Shown: positions 21,463 to 32,680 of the stretch, piece by piece
Numbering within the stretch: the stretch's first letter is position 1
Layout: every line of letters starts with the position of its first letter
NCBI RefSeq assembly: GCF_027595985.1
Contig: NC_073307.1
Coordinates: forward strand, 13,759,432 to 13,823,431
DNA from: Sorex araneus
Taxonomy: Eukaryota > Chordata > Mammalia > Eulipotyphla > Soricidae
DNA: 64,000 bases
Reading direction: 5' to 3'
Program-made: the position numbers and the translations under genes
The notes under the pieces: model-generated
What the model was told of the DNA's origin: nothing
What the model saw: the letters and a program-made list of their open reading frames with translations, nothing else
The model's database searches: none

Positions 21463-23547
21463 AACATTCTGTCTACTTATACTTTTAAGTCATTCTCCAT
21501 CCTGTACTCAGCCCCCACCCCCATCATGTTTTTTCATTAACTTTGGTCATCTGATTATGTGATTAAGGTTTACATATGACAAATTGAATGAAAGCATTTC
21601 TGAGGGATTGTGATTTGTTACCATGTACCCAAATTGTGACTTCTTTGTAAAAGCCAGTTATTTAGTTTAGAAAATTGGCATTCCACAAAATCACACTGAC
21701 TTCCAGAAACCCTACCATAAGAATAAGGTAAGAACAATATATTAAGTCTAGTCACTATTTTTTAAAACTAAAACCCAGATGTTAAACTGAAATAAACTCG
21801 AAGAACTTAAGAAGTTCTCCTTTTCTTTACCACCATTTTGAAAGAGTTTGTGAAAATTTGTTAGAGTTCACCAATAAAATAACATGCCCTGGAATTTAGT
21901 TAGGGGGAAAAGTCTTGGTGATTTCTTTTCTAAATTTTTAAATTGCCAATTGGTATATTTTCCCAAATTAGAGGAATTAGTCTCTGATTCTCAAGGAGGT
22001 GAAGAATGTCAACACAGTAATTTGGGGTTTCTAATGAAGAGTGAAATTAGAGTCAGGTAAGAGTCCTCCTCACCTCGCTCCTTAGCTCATACTTAGGAAG
22101 TTTAAATATGTTCCCACTGTTTCAGAAAGTTGTATTCAGCTGTTGAAACCAGGCTCACGAGCCAGCTATAGAGTAGAAAGGGGTAGATTCAGGTCCAGAG
22201 GGGCCCCTAACTCTTTTTATACGTGCATCACCTTCTGTGCTGAGAACTCAAGTGCCAAGGGGACTGGGAGAAAATGTGGAGAAGGGAAGGCTAGAGACCA
22301 AGGTGGAAGGCAACTCTGCCAATTTCCTAACCAAATAATCAGATCTGTGGCTCCTGGGAACTGACTTCACACTCTTCAGTTGTGACACAGTGATTCTCAC
22401 CTGCTTCACCAAATAGACTCTTCCCCGCTCAGAGGTCTCCAACCTTGCATGCGTAGTCCTAGAAATGAAATTTATGGAAAGGAAATGAAAGCCAGTCTTT
22501 GAATAATGCCAGAAGCTTCTTTACATTACCATTAAAAAGGCAGTCAGGAGGAATTGTTTTAAAAGACAAGTCATCTTAAAATTCAGAGAAGAAAATATGC
22601 CACATTTCACTGCAAAATTGTCATAGATCTTCCTGCCAATTTGGGGGATGAAAAAGGGGGATGTGACTATTATGTGAGACTTTTTCCAGAGGGCTGAAAC
22701 CAACTTTGGGACTGAGAAAATGGGTGTGATGATTTTGTGGTGGCAACAATGATGCAGTGAAATACTGTGTAAGAGAATACTAAATCTGAAACCTGAAACA
22801 GTCTATTTTGACCTCTCTGTGTTCAGCTGGCTGCGGTCTCTACACCCCACTCAAACTATTCCTCCCTTTGGCCCCTGGATTATGCAGCTTTGATGATGCA
22901 TTATTTTTAAGTTGAAGTATTAGTTTACAAACATTTTGACAAGTTAATTTAGTTCCTAAAAGTTTAACTAATCAAGGTTCCATTTTATTCCTCCTATATT
23001 TGGAGTTGTGGAATTAGATGCACTGCTTTCATCTGCTCAGTGGGAAGAATATAATTGCTGTGATTACATAATCCATGATTTTCTCAGGTAGAAGACTCAG
23101 GTTGGATAAAATTCTGATTAATGTTTCAGTGTGTTTGAGGATCAAAAGATGCAATACTTCAATAAACTTTATCAAAATACCTCCTTCCTTGATTATTATA
23201 AACAACAAATTTATATTAAGACTAGAGACCAAAGGGGAACAATGCCCACATTAATTCAGTTTCTTACACTTTGGTGAGAAGCTCATTATTTTCATCCCTG
23301 ATACCTTGGTAGGCACTTCTTAACTATAAGAAAAATATTTGAAGTCAGTGAAAACATTTTAAAGGAATCTTTTATTTCTCAGTTTGGTTTCTTCTGACCA
23401 AACCAGTGGCAATTATATACTCCTAGTCCTCTCTCCATCTGATCTGAGACACTATTTAGAATGTGTTCCACAAAAGTACAAAGTGGTAAGGTTAGTCATT
23501 TAAACTTAGAATGTTTTCAGTATTTTTTGCCTATTTTAAAAATAACA
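21463..23547. other. Unassigned DNA, SINE-free 2 kb
   Basis: No Sor element, L1 piece or exon is recognised. Short open frames here look random. Confidence 0.4.
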
Positions 23548-23700
23548 AGGGCTGGAGAGATAGGAAATAGTACAAAAGTTGAGCTGTGCACCTTACATAC
23601 ATTCCATCCAGGTTCAATTTCTGGCACCACATGGTCGCCAAGCATTGCTGGGTGTCATTCTGGAGATTACCCACACCACTGAACCCCCAACACACCCACA
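23548..23700 (+). mobile_element. Sor-A SINE, older copy
   Basis: The head is GGGCTGGAGAGATAGGAAAT and the box-B-like word is GGTTCAATTTC. The body decays into C/A-rich sequence, followed by a (CA)n run at 23718-23741. Confidence 0.75.
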
Positions 23701-23741
23701 TCCACACCCACACTCACTTCACACACACACACACACACAAT

Positions 23742-24802
23742 CCAATTATTCTTGGGCCCTGGCACTGAACTACTTGCCCAGTTGGTCAAGTATTATTGGG
23801 ACTACTAGCATCTGGATCCATGGACTAGCCCTTGAGAGCCCCCTAAAAACAAAAATTTTTAAATTTTAACCAAAAATTTTAATTTAAAAAATAAGCAAAA
23901 TTTAAAAGCAAACAAAAGCGACTGTTATCTAATTTTCAATTCACTCCAGCCTCGGACCAGCATCTCTTAATATTCTTTCTGATCCAATAATGGTTAATAA
24001 TCTCACTATAGTAACCTAATAGGCAAGTCTGAGATGTAAGTTGGAAGGAAGATTCTCGTTGATCTCCAAGGGCAGAGCAATTATAAGCACTTCCTCTCCA
24101 CACTGCAAGATTGGAGATCCCTGAAGGGAATTTATATTAGCGACAAGATTTAATAATTTAGTGATTAATTGCAGAGCAGTGATTGGCCGGTGGCCAGCTC
24201 AGAACAGAACAAGGATCCAGAGACTAAAGACCAAGCATGTGACTGGCTGCTCTTCACAGGCAACCTGGCAGAAAATGACCTCATCAGGAAATTGAGGAAG
24301 CTTTGGATCATACGTGTTCTCGACAGTATTTCCAAGAATAGTGTGCTCGTGTTGCAAAAAAGATTTAATTATCAATCCAACAAATCTTAATGAGACAGTC
24401 CTGGGCTTGTGGATTCAAAGATTGAATTCACCTCATTTGAAATCGTTTAAGAAATGTTGTGGTGATGAAATTTAAGACTAACAACAAATGAAAATAAAAG
24501 CAAGTAAGTTAGAATCTGAGCGTTTTTTTAAAACGGAAAGGGAGGCATTCCTGGAGGTTCTGTAAAGGGCTGGGAAAATTTCAGCAGATGCCCAGAATGT
24601 TAGCTGGGGATCAAGGACAGAAAATTGTAGGTGTCTGAGTTCATCCTCTTGAACTGGGAGCAACCAGACGCTTTATAGATTCCCACTAGGTTAGTCTCCT
24701 TTATCAAGGGTGAGCATGGGGAAGGATGTCCAGTAAGAGACAAACAGCCTTCCTATGCCAACAGGCCAACATTTGGACTCCCAAGAGAAATGAAGATTTT
24801 GG
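23742..24802. other. Unassigned DNA
   Basis: No exon, RNA gene or repeat is recognised. Confidence 0.35.
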
Positions 24803-25003
24803 ATCAAAGCAGTGAGTAGTACAACAGAGAGAGTGCTTGCCTTGTACATAGCTGACCTGGGTTTGATCCCCAACACCACATATGGTCTCCCAAACCCTGC
24901 CAGGAAATTATTCCTGAGATCAGAGCCAGAAGTAAACCCTGAGCATCGCCAGGTGTGCCTCTCTCTTCACCAAAAAGCAAATCAAAAACCAAAATACAGA
25001 GAG
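24803..25003 (+). mobile_element. Sor-A SINE
   Basis: Box B is GGTTTGATCCCC. The GCCAGGAAATTATTCCTGAG and CCCTGAGCATCGCCAGGTGT blocks are clear and an A-rich tail ends the copy. Confidence 0.85.
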
Positions 25004-25430
25004 AAAGTTAGAGAGACATGAGAGTCTGCAGCTCAACTGGCCATGGAGTTTGGGAAGCCTTGATCCATCTATTCCTGATGTCCCCTTACCCTTCTGGATA
25101 TTAACTTGTCAAGCCTGTTGTCCTTGACACACACACATGGTGAATATGCTCCAGGCTTTCCTTTTTGTATTTTTTTTTCAAGCCTAAAAGAGGCTTCTTC
25201 AAACTCATATTCACAGTCATTTCCAAAACCGGCATTTTCTGGACTCAGTTCGGCCCCCCTCCACGACGCAACAAGGGAGAAGAGGAAAGGAAGGCGCTCT
25301 CTAATTCAGGCACCATTTACATGCTTTCTGACCATCGCTGCCTCCTTGTCAACTGGATGTTATAACCTCGCTTAGTGTTTCCAGGTCACTTCATTAGTGA
25401 CATGGCAGGAATTTTTGCTCACTCGGGAAT
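25004..25430. other. Unassigned DNA upstream of exon-like block
   Basis: A weak splice-acceptor-like word CTTAGTGTTTCCAG ends at 25383. The frame that follows from it meets TAG and TGA near 25450. Confidence 0.3.
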
Positions 25431-25631
25431 TTGAACTCTGTGGCTCCTACAATTAGTGATAATAAGTTATTCAGCATTCTGCTGGAGATTGGATTGAAGA
25501 ATGAAGACTTTATGCTGAGTTTATCACCTCAGAGCAAAGTGGAACTGAAGGTCACGGGCAATGCAGAGGCCACAGTTGGGCTGCTGGTGATGGACAAGGC
25601 TCTCTCTGTCCTGAACAGCAAACAGAAGAAG
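25431..25631 (+). pseudogene. Exon-like block, C3/alpha-2-macroglobulin family
   Basis: The frame translates SPQSKVELKVTG, then TVGLLVMDKALSVLN and SKQKK, and stops exactly at AAG/GTGAGAG, a good splice donor (25632). The pattern of a strand, V-x-L-L-x-x-D-K-A and V-L-N-x-K-x-K is that of the macroglobulin domain of complement C3 and relatives, in which an intron falls close by. It is less similar than I would expect for the true C3 gene, so it suggests a paralogue or relic. A convincing acceptor is missing: TGA closes the frame at 25398-25400 and the alternative frame is also stopped. No neighbouring exons are seen. I call it an exon relic; a live exon of an unknown paralogue is the alternative. 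Confidence 0.4.
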
Positions 25632-25689
25632 GTGAGAGGGTGTGGGTTTTGGGAACATGAGGCAGAACTGGAGATTTTATTCTGTATTT

Positions 25690-25855
25690 TGTGTTGGAGT
25701 CACACCTGGTCATGCTCAGGGCTTACTCCTGGCTCTGTTCTCAAGGATCACCCCTGGTCATGCTCAGCGGACCCTCTGGGGGACTGGGGATCAAACCTGA
25801 ATCATCTGTGTGCATGGACAAGCACCATCCCTGCTGTCCTGTCTCTCCAGCCCCA
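25690..25855 (-). mobile_element. Sor-A SINE
   Basis: It starts 60 bp after the exon-like block. ACACCTGGTCATGCTCAGGG and the minus-strand box-B-like AGGTTTGATCCCC are clear. Confidence 0.8.
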
Positions 25856-25914
25856 GTTGCCTGGAAATTTCTAACTAGGGCCTCAGTTTCTTCAGCTCTT
25901 CAGATGGAAACATC

Positions 25915-26075
25915 AGGGCATGGCTCAAAGGACTGAAGCACGTGCTTTATATGTGGGATTCCTGGGCTTGATCCCCGGCACTGCAAGGTCCCCTGAGCAC
26001 CTCCAGCAGCAGCCCCTGACAGTGAGTAGCCCGGAGCACTGTTGGCCGTGGTCCTCTTTAAAAAGGGACAATATC
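25915..26075 (+). mobile_element. Sor-A SINE, diverged
   Basis: GGCTTGATCCCCGGCACTGC is the box-B region and the body then diverges. It lies head to tail with the next Sor-B. Confidence 0.65.
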
Positions 26076-26086
26076 ACTGTGTGTGG

Positions 26087-26325
26087 GCTGGAGCGATATA
26101 ACAGCAGGAAAGGCGTTTGCTTTACATGTGGCCGACCCGGGTTCGATTCCTTCATCCATCTCAGACTGGCAAACAACCGAGAGTATCCCACCCACATGGC
26201 AGAGCCTGGCAAGCTACATGTGGCATGTTCGATATGCCAAAAACAGTAACAAGTCTCACCATGGAGATGTTACTGGTGCCCGCTTGAACAAATCGATGAA
26301 CAACAGGAGGTCAATGCTACAGTGC
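26087..26325 (+). mobile_element. Sor-B SINE
   Basis: The head is GGGCTGGAGCGATATAACAG, box B is GGTTCGATTCC and the RTE-like end is GTTACTGGTGCCCGCTTGAA. Tail repeats read CAATGCTACAGTGCTA. Confidence 0.9.
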
Positions 26326-26402
26326 TAAGTAACTTCAAAGAAAGACATGGATCTACTTGAAGACAGAAGAAGGGCACCAGAAAGGGCTGCATTATAAACA
26401 TG

Positions 26403-26600
26403 GTGGGAGATGAGAGGGATAGCGCAGGGGTCCAGGCACTTCACCTGCATGTAACTGTGCCTGGTTTGGTTTCCAGGACGACACAGGGTCTCCAGAACAC
26501 CACCCACATTGACCACTGGGCATAGAGCCAGGAGTAAGCTTTGAGCAGCGCCTGGTGTGACCCACACACAAAAACAAAATGAAAAAAGTGAAAATGAAAA
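26403..26600 (+). mobile_element. Sor-A SINE, diverged
   Basis: The box-B-like word is GGTTTGGTTTCC, the body includes GAGCCAGGAGTAAGC and the tail is ACACAAAAACAAAATG followed by more A-rich sequence. Confidence 0.75.
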
Positions 26601-28107
26601 TAAGCTGGATGAAGTTTAAACTGCTACCCACAGTTTGGACTTCGCACCTCTCTACTACCTAGCATCTCATTCACACCTTCATTTACTCCTCGTAGATTTT
26701 GTATGTGCAAAATAACAGCCAGACATGGAGACAGGGAATCATTTCACTTACTATTTACCCGAGGAAAAAACAAAAAGAATTGCTATAATCATCATCATGG
26801 GTTTCATTCCCTTTATTCTGAGAATCTCAAATCAGAGATCTATTGTATGTGTATCTTTAATCACAGTAATAATTATTGGTATTAGGAGATATTAGCAGGT
26901 GCACTTTCAAATGATAGCCATTTGAGGTGGAAAAATACGCAATGCAAGCTTCTCAAAAATAGTAAAATTTGGTTTCATATTTCCCTACTGCCAAGTTAAA
27001 AGGGAAAATTTTAGAGGATAATGAATCATGGCTCTCATAGAGATAAGAAGTGAACACATCAAAGAGGCTATTAAAATCATTAAACACAGGGTTCAGACCA
27101 ATGGGGCAGCTTATTTAAAGAAGTCAAACAACCATTAATTTATGTGGGACCAAAAAATGTTGAAATGAAATTCAAATGGATTTCAAATGGACTCAGATAT
27201 GGCTTTCTTGACCAGACAGAATTTGCTTGCATTCCATAGACAGAATCATATTAATATCAGCTACCTACAATTTGGAGAGCTGTAAATTAGCTCAAAAACA
27301 ATGGGAAGAACAAGATCCTTTCATAGAGATAATATGGAGGCATTGGCTGATAGGATTCTAGTAGTCTATTTAGCTTATTCCAAAGTCTTAAAACTTGCCA
27401 TCCAAAAATACCTAGAAATTACCGCAAAGCCCATTTTCTTTAATAGCAATTTTTAAAAGGAAGAGCAATTTTCTGAAAGAATAGCCTACTTATACCTAAT
27501 CATGCCATTGTGTTGTTTGGTTTCCTCTAGCAGTTGAAGAATGTACTAAATTATTAGTAAATATCCATTAAAAGTATTCACATAATACCTATTTCTGTAC
27601 TCTTATGTCAAAGTTTTCTGTTATATTAATTCACGCACTGGACATGCTTATTATTAGTCTCATTTTTATTAGTGGTGATGGTGCCAAGAATAAGTTCCAG
27701 GGCTTTACTACATGCTAGGTGAATGCCTGAGTGCGGAGCCATCACACCCAGCTCTCATTCATGCATTTGATCAGGAGCATTTCCGAAGACTGAGATGGGT
27801 GACAAAGAGTCAGAAGGCAGTAGGGAGTCACTCAGAGAAAGAGGGGTGCCACATCCACAGCAGTAACTTAAATGCTATGAAAGATACAGTGTCTGTGAGT
27901 GAAGGAGTTAAGGTGACTTTCCCAAAGATGAATCCCCCCCCCACCCCAAGGACTTTTGAAAGCATGCACCTCTAGTATAGAGAAGAAAACGTGAAAACGT
28001 GGGGCATCTGGACACACATGGCTCAAGAACCTAATGATGAGTTGTAGAAAAGATATAGAAACTTGATTTCAAAAGAACCAAGTTACAGTGATAGTGAAGA
28101 ACAGGTT
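26601..28107. other. Unassigned A+T-rich DNA
   Basis: Nothing is recognised in 1.5 kb, apart from a faint SINE-like patch near 27690-27750 that I could not confirm. Confidence 0.35.
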
Positions 28108-28146
28108 GGTTGATGACTTCAGGATTGGTTGGATGACTTCAGGATT
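28108..28146. repeat. 19/20-bp tandem duplication
   Basis: GGTTGATGACTTCAGGATT is followed directly by GGTTGGATGACTTCAGGATT. Confidence 0.9.
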
Positions 28147-28147
28147 A

Positions 28148-28250
28148 GATGTCAGGCAGGATGGAGAAGGGATGGGGTAGGGAGAGAGGGGAGAGGGAAC
28201 AGGAGAGAGGGAGGGGGGAGTGAGAGAGGGGGAGGGAGGAGGAAGGAGAG
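28148..28250. repeat. Purine-rich (GA) tract
   Basis: About 100 bp is almost all G and A on the plus strand, with few pyrimidines. A C run follows at 28296-28308. Confidence 0.8.
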
Positions 28251-28308
28251 ACTTACACCACAGATGGTTTACTAATACCAGGAAGAAGGAAAATCCCCCC
28301 CCCCCCCC

Positions 28309-29270
28309 GCCAAATCCAAATCCATCTGTCCCTTGAGTTTTCCTGTCAACCTTGAATTTTCCGCTCAGAATCTACCCAGCAGTCAGGAGAGCTAAGATAA
28401 TCAAGAGGCAGGAGCAATGCACAATTATATTTAAAGGTTTGCTTTTGCAGAAGTTTCAAATATCAAAACACGTGACTTCAAAATGGCATTGGGGTAGTAT
28501 TTTATCATTTGTCTTTATGTTGTTGCTGCTCGTTTGGCATTTATTATTTTAAATTGGTTTGGCCTCTGAGAGAGTCTATTCAAATCTCTTAGATTTCAGG
28601 AGTCGTTTCTATTCAACCTGTGTAAGATGGCATCCTTGGCACATTCTTCCACCTGAAGAACTCTCAAAAGCATGGTGTCTGACCCACTAAAAGGTGCCAG
28701 GATGGTGCCATCCCTCTGCGCTGAGGATTACTTATGTTTCCCGTACTTAAAGTAATTGAGTTACAATGGAACATCCCCACAACACTTGTTTTAAAATAGC
28801 AGAGATTTGAAGAAACAGGATGTAAACTAATAAAATTTAGACCATTATAATTAGATGTCCAAATTCTCATGTTTTCCTAATTAAGGCCTTCTTTAAAAAT
28901 CATCATGGTGACAGTTGAAACATGAATTTTTATTGTCTTAAAAAATGTAAATAGAATGAACAAATGAGCACTCTTCTAAATGCTGGGATTTTTTTCTGGT
29001 TGTTTTGTATTTTTAATTAGAATTTCACTGATTTCCTCTTGAGTCTGCAATATCCCTCAGGTTGGGGGCATACAGTCTCACAATTCACACTACTATGTGC
29101 CCAAGCTCTACTGCGTAGATTACAATGATGCTAAATGGTGCCATCTTCACCAGCTATAAATTTCCTAGCAATGCTGACTGCCCCAGTTTTATTTCCTAAT
29201 AGTAAGTGCCAACTATAATGCATTTTCCTTAACATGTACAAAACAGTGTTGTGTCAATTTTAAAAATTAT
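28309..29270. other. Unassigned DNA; L1-like at 3' end
   Basis: The last 100-150 bp before 29270 probably belong to the old L1 3' UTR that continues at 30061. Confidence 0.35.
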
Positions 29271-29283
29271 ATAAAATTCAGAT

Positions 29284-30047
29284 CACTTCACTTGTATCAC
29301 TTGCATTCCATTGCCCATTGATTTCCTTGAGCGGGCGCCAGTAACGTCTCCATTCATCCCTGTTGCATGCTAGTGTAGTCCAACAGCGTCTGTTCATTCC
29401 AGGAACACGAAGAGCATCAAACTGTTTGTTCAGGGTCTTGATGAAGAAGTCAGACCATCTCATAGGTGGGCGGCCAGATATTCTTTTGATGTCCCGTGGA
29501 ATCCAGTTGGTAACAGCTCTAGTCCAGTGGTCATCTCCAAATTGCATTACGTGTCCAGCCCATCTGATTTTTGACTCCTTGGCAAATGAGGTAGCGTCCC
29601 TGATTCTTGATTGTTGATGGAGGTCAGAATTTTGGATTCCTTCTCTCACTGGAGTAAAACGTGATACTCCAGGCATAGCTCTTTCAATTCCTCTTTTTGA
29701 GACTGGAATAGTGTTCTTATCCTGTTTTCGTAGGACCCAGGTCTCTGAGGCATATGTTAGTGCAGGAAGAATAGTGGAGTTGAAAGGATGTACCCAGAGC
29801 TGGAGGTTCTTAATCCTTTTAACAACTTCTTCGATGCTCTTGAAGGCATTCCATGCTGCTCTGGTGCCAAGTCATTTGTCACGTTGAGTTCTCGATGTAA
29901 GTACACATAGCTGCTGCATTCGGAGATGTTCGTTCCATTGAAAGCAAATGGAATGTCAAGAACTAGTCCATTTATCATGAACATTGTATTCGTGAAATTC
30001 AGCTACAGTAGGACCTTTCCAGTAACAATAATGGGCTTCATTCATTC
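29284..30047 (-). mobile_element. RTE-clade LINE, 5'-truncated
   Basis: Perfect 13-bp target duplications ATAAAATTCAGAT lie at 29271-29283 and 30048-30060. Minus-strand frames encode the C-terminal part of an RTE-type reverse transcriptase: NGTNISECSSYVYL, LTYASETWVLRKQD, KIRWAGHVMQFGDD, RAVTNWIPRD, GRPPMRWSDFF and DEWRRYWRPL in that order. These are typical of RTE elements and not of L1. The frame is broken by a TAG near 30009 and by a deletion with frame change near 29861, where residues after DLAPE are lost. The 3' end is a short irregular repeat of the GTGATACAAGTG type with no poly(A), as is usual for RTE. It sits inside an old L1 and is therefore younger than it. The fragment cannot move itself. 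Confidence 0.85.
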
Positions 30048-30060
30048 ATAAAATTCAGAT

Positions 30061-30560
30061 GTACAACTTTATCATTCAACATCTCTATGAGCTACAATTT
30101 GGTCATCACCAAAAGTCTATAATTTATGTCCATCACCAAACAAACATTGGTGAGTGTGTTTTGCTCCTTTTACCCCTGCCAATCCTTTTTCCCCTGGTAA
30201 CCACCAATCTATAGTTTATATCAAAGAGTTTGGTTTTCTCTTTTAGAAACACATGAACAAAACCATATAATATTGTTCTTTATCCATCTGATTTAAGTTA
30301 CTTAACCTAATACAAAGTCCATTTCATACTGAGTCAAATGGCCAGACTGACTCTTTTTTTCATGGTTGATTCCTATTCATTATCTATTCAGGAACTGCAC
30401 ATTCTTACAACTGTTGTAAACACTTAGGTTGTTTGCCTATCATGGTGATTATATATAAAATGCTGCAGAGAAAATAAGAGCGTATATCTTTTTGAAGTAC
30501 TGTTTTTATACTCTCTAGACAACTGTGAAGAAATTGGGGAGTTGGATCATATCCTAACTC
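30061..30560 (-). mobile_element. Old L1 3' UTR, antisense
   Basis: GGTAACCACCAATCTATAG, CTTTATCCATCTGATTT, and GAAATTGGGGAGTTGGATCA follow the order of the ancient mammalian L1 3' UTR. The RTE LINE inserted into it. Confidence 0.65.
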
Positions 30561-31120
30561 TTGATTTTTGGAAAAAATATCCATACCAGAATATATTGCA
30601 GCTACAAGAGTAGTTTTGATTACAAAAGTACCTGTGGAGGCATAGAGTTTATAGTGAGATATCTATGGTCATTTCTGAAAGAAGATGACAATGACAAAGT
30701 GGTCATTCTCTGGTACAAAAGTAATATTAAAAATATTGAACTATTTGCATTCAAAATATTAAAAGTTGGAAGGGAAAATACATTAATATTTTTAAAGGTG
30801 CCTTGAGACTATTCTATATATATCAATCCAGATGAACTCCTAGCAGCATGATGCCAATCTGAGGAGACAGAAACACAAGGAAGAAAATGGAGAGGTTAGG
30901 TTCAAGAGCCCCAGGGAGATACTGACTATCAACACCTGTATAAATGGGTTTCTCTGTCTCAAGCATGGGCTGTGTTAGGGATAATCTTCTGTTTAGATTC
31001 AAGAGGAACTAAAAGGCCAGACTGGCATTAACTTTGCATACCTGAAGCAATTTGGTGAGTGTGTTTTGTGGATGGCTCTTGACTCATGAGAAAATCAAGA
31101 ATGTACTTGCCAATGTACCT
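30561..31120. other. Unassigned DNA
   Basis: No feature recognised. Confidence 0.35.
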
Positions 31121-31293
31121 GACTCCACGCCAGGCTGTTTTCACTTGGGGTACCCTAAAAGGGGTCAGGCGAGAACCCTCCCTACCCCAAGGGACCCAGC
31201 CCCGGCAGCTGACCTCCACTACCCAACTGCTGCCACGCTCCAGGCCACTTTCTGGACCGCAAGATACATTATAAGATGCTTCCTACCCATTTT
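31121..31293 (+). repeat. Unnamed dispersed repeat A, copy 2
   Basis: This is the best preserved of three copies; it begins GACTCCACGCCAGGCTGTTT and ends near CCTACCCATTTT. A Sor-B of the long-middle type follows 100 bp later, as also happens downstream of copy 1. Confidence 0.75.
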
Positions 31294-31393
31294 CCATAGT
31301 TACCACAACATATTTGATGGAGTTCAGACAGTAGGCAAAAAAACATAGAAAGTAATATATATATTATAATAAATGCATGTATACATAACTCTT

Positions 31394-31647
31394 GGAGATC
31401 CCAGCAAACTAACGAGAATGTACCACCCACACAGGCAGAGCCTGGCAAGCTACCCATGGCATATTTGATATGCCAAAAATAGTAACCATAGGTCTCATTA
31501 CCCTGATCCTGAAAGAGCCTCCAATCATTGGGAAAGATGAGTAAGGAGAGGCAGCTAAAATCTCAGGGCTGGGAGGAATAGAGACGTTACTGGCGCCCAC
31601 TCGAGCAAATCGATGAACAATGAGATAACAGTGATACAGTGATACTT
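31394..31647 (+). mobile_element. Sor-B SINE, long-middle form, headless
   Basis: The tRNA-like head is absent. GGCAGAGCCTGGCAAGCTAC, the 80-bp middle and the RTE-like tail with ACAGTGATACAGTGATAC are clean. Confidence 0.9.
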
Positions 31648-32298
31648 GCCCAAACCACAGATGGCAGAGATGCCATGGCTTAGTGGGCAGGGATTATCTT
31701 GAGGTCCCCTTCCTTCCTCATATCTCTTGTGGTAGAACAAGTCTCCTTTTTCCATTTTTCCTTTTTCTATTTCTTTTCTCTGGTTGGGATCCACTTTCTT
31801 CTGTATTCTGGGATTTCCGCGGTGTGGGTCCATGGTCAGGTGGTGTCATATATATTTATATAAATATATAAGTATAAGTATTTATATATATTTATATAAA
31901 TAGACTTGAAGGTCTCCTTATGTCCTTAGTTTTATCCTTTTCCTCATTCTGATACTGCAATAAAGGCTTATTTTCCTAACCTTCCACAGGCAGGCTTATT
32001 TTGAAGCTCTTTCACATTATCTTCCATGACATTGCACTATTTTTTTTAAGTATTTCACTCTTTGTTTACTCCATTTTGGTAAAGTGCTCTCCTCATCATG
32101 TGTGCCATAAATTGTTTTCCCTGAGGGCCTGTCCTAGGCAATCTTGTCAGTTGGCATTCACTGCAGAAAATAGAATACTTTTTCCTTCTAGCATAAGCAA
32201 GAAGGGATTTATTGCCAGGTATTAAACTTTGTGTAACATCCTGGTGCAAGTTCAAGGGCAATACTTTTAGGAACCTCTTAAAATACTCAGAAAAAGGG
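31648..32298. other. Unassigned DNA with an A+T tract
   Basis: 31845-31905 is a TATATTTATATAAATA-type tract. No exon is recognised. Confidence 0.4.
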
Positions 32299-32432
32299 GC
32301 TGGAGAGATAGTACAGTGTGTAGGGTACTTGCCTTGCACGTGGCTAACTCAGGTTCTATCATTTGTACCCCATATGGTGTCCTGAACCTTGCCAGAAGTA
32401 GCACAGAATCAGGAGTAAGAACTGAGTGCCAC
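32299..32432 (+). mobile_element. Sor-A SINE, interrupted
   Basis: The head is GGGGCTGGAGAGATAGTACA and the box-B-like word is GGTTCTATC. The body is cut after GAACTGAGTGCCAC by the insertion at 32433 and resumes at 32607. Confidence 0.85.
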
Positions 32433-32590
32433 TGTTGGCATCTTCCTCCCTCTCAACGCCTTTACTCTGACTTCTCTATTCATACATAATGCTTCTCAAT
32501 ACGCCAGAGGAGGGTTCTTGCTACACAGAAAAACGTGCTGTTTGAACACTTGTGGATAAAACTTGTCACACGAAAAAAAAAAAAAAAAAA
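32433..32590 (+). pseudogene. Poly(A)-tailed retrocopy of unidentified RNA
   Basis: About 140 bp of unique sequence ends in an A run (32573-32590), framed by perfect 16-bp duplications AAGAACTGAGTGCCAC at 32417-32432 and 32591-32606. GATAAA, a known variant polyadenylation hexamer, lies 13 bp before the A run. This is the hallmark of an L1-mobilised transcript, probably a 5'-truncated mRNA 3' UTR. The parent RNA is not recognised and no open frame is evident. Confidence 0.75.
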
Positions 32591-32630
32591 AAGAACTGAG
32601 TGCCACCTGGGATGTGTTCCAAAAGCAACG

Positions 32631-32680
32631 TGTATATGTGTGTGTGTGTGTGTGTTGTGTTGTGTGTTGTGTGTGTGTGG
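32631..32680. repeat. (TG)n microsatellite
   Basis: About 24 TG units with TTG interruptions. Confidence 0.9.

Noticed and set aside
32433-32590. H/ACA snoRNA retrocopy
   Set aside because: An ANANNA-like word and a late ACA exist, but the second hairpin would be too short; an mRNA 3' end with GATAAA fits better.
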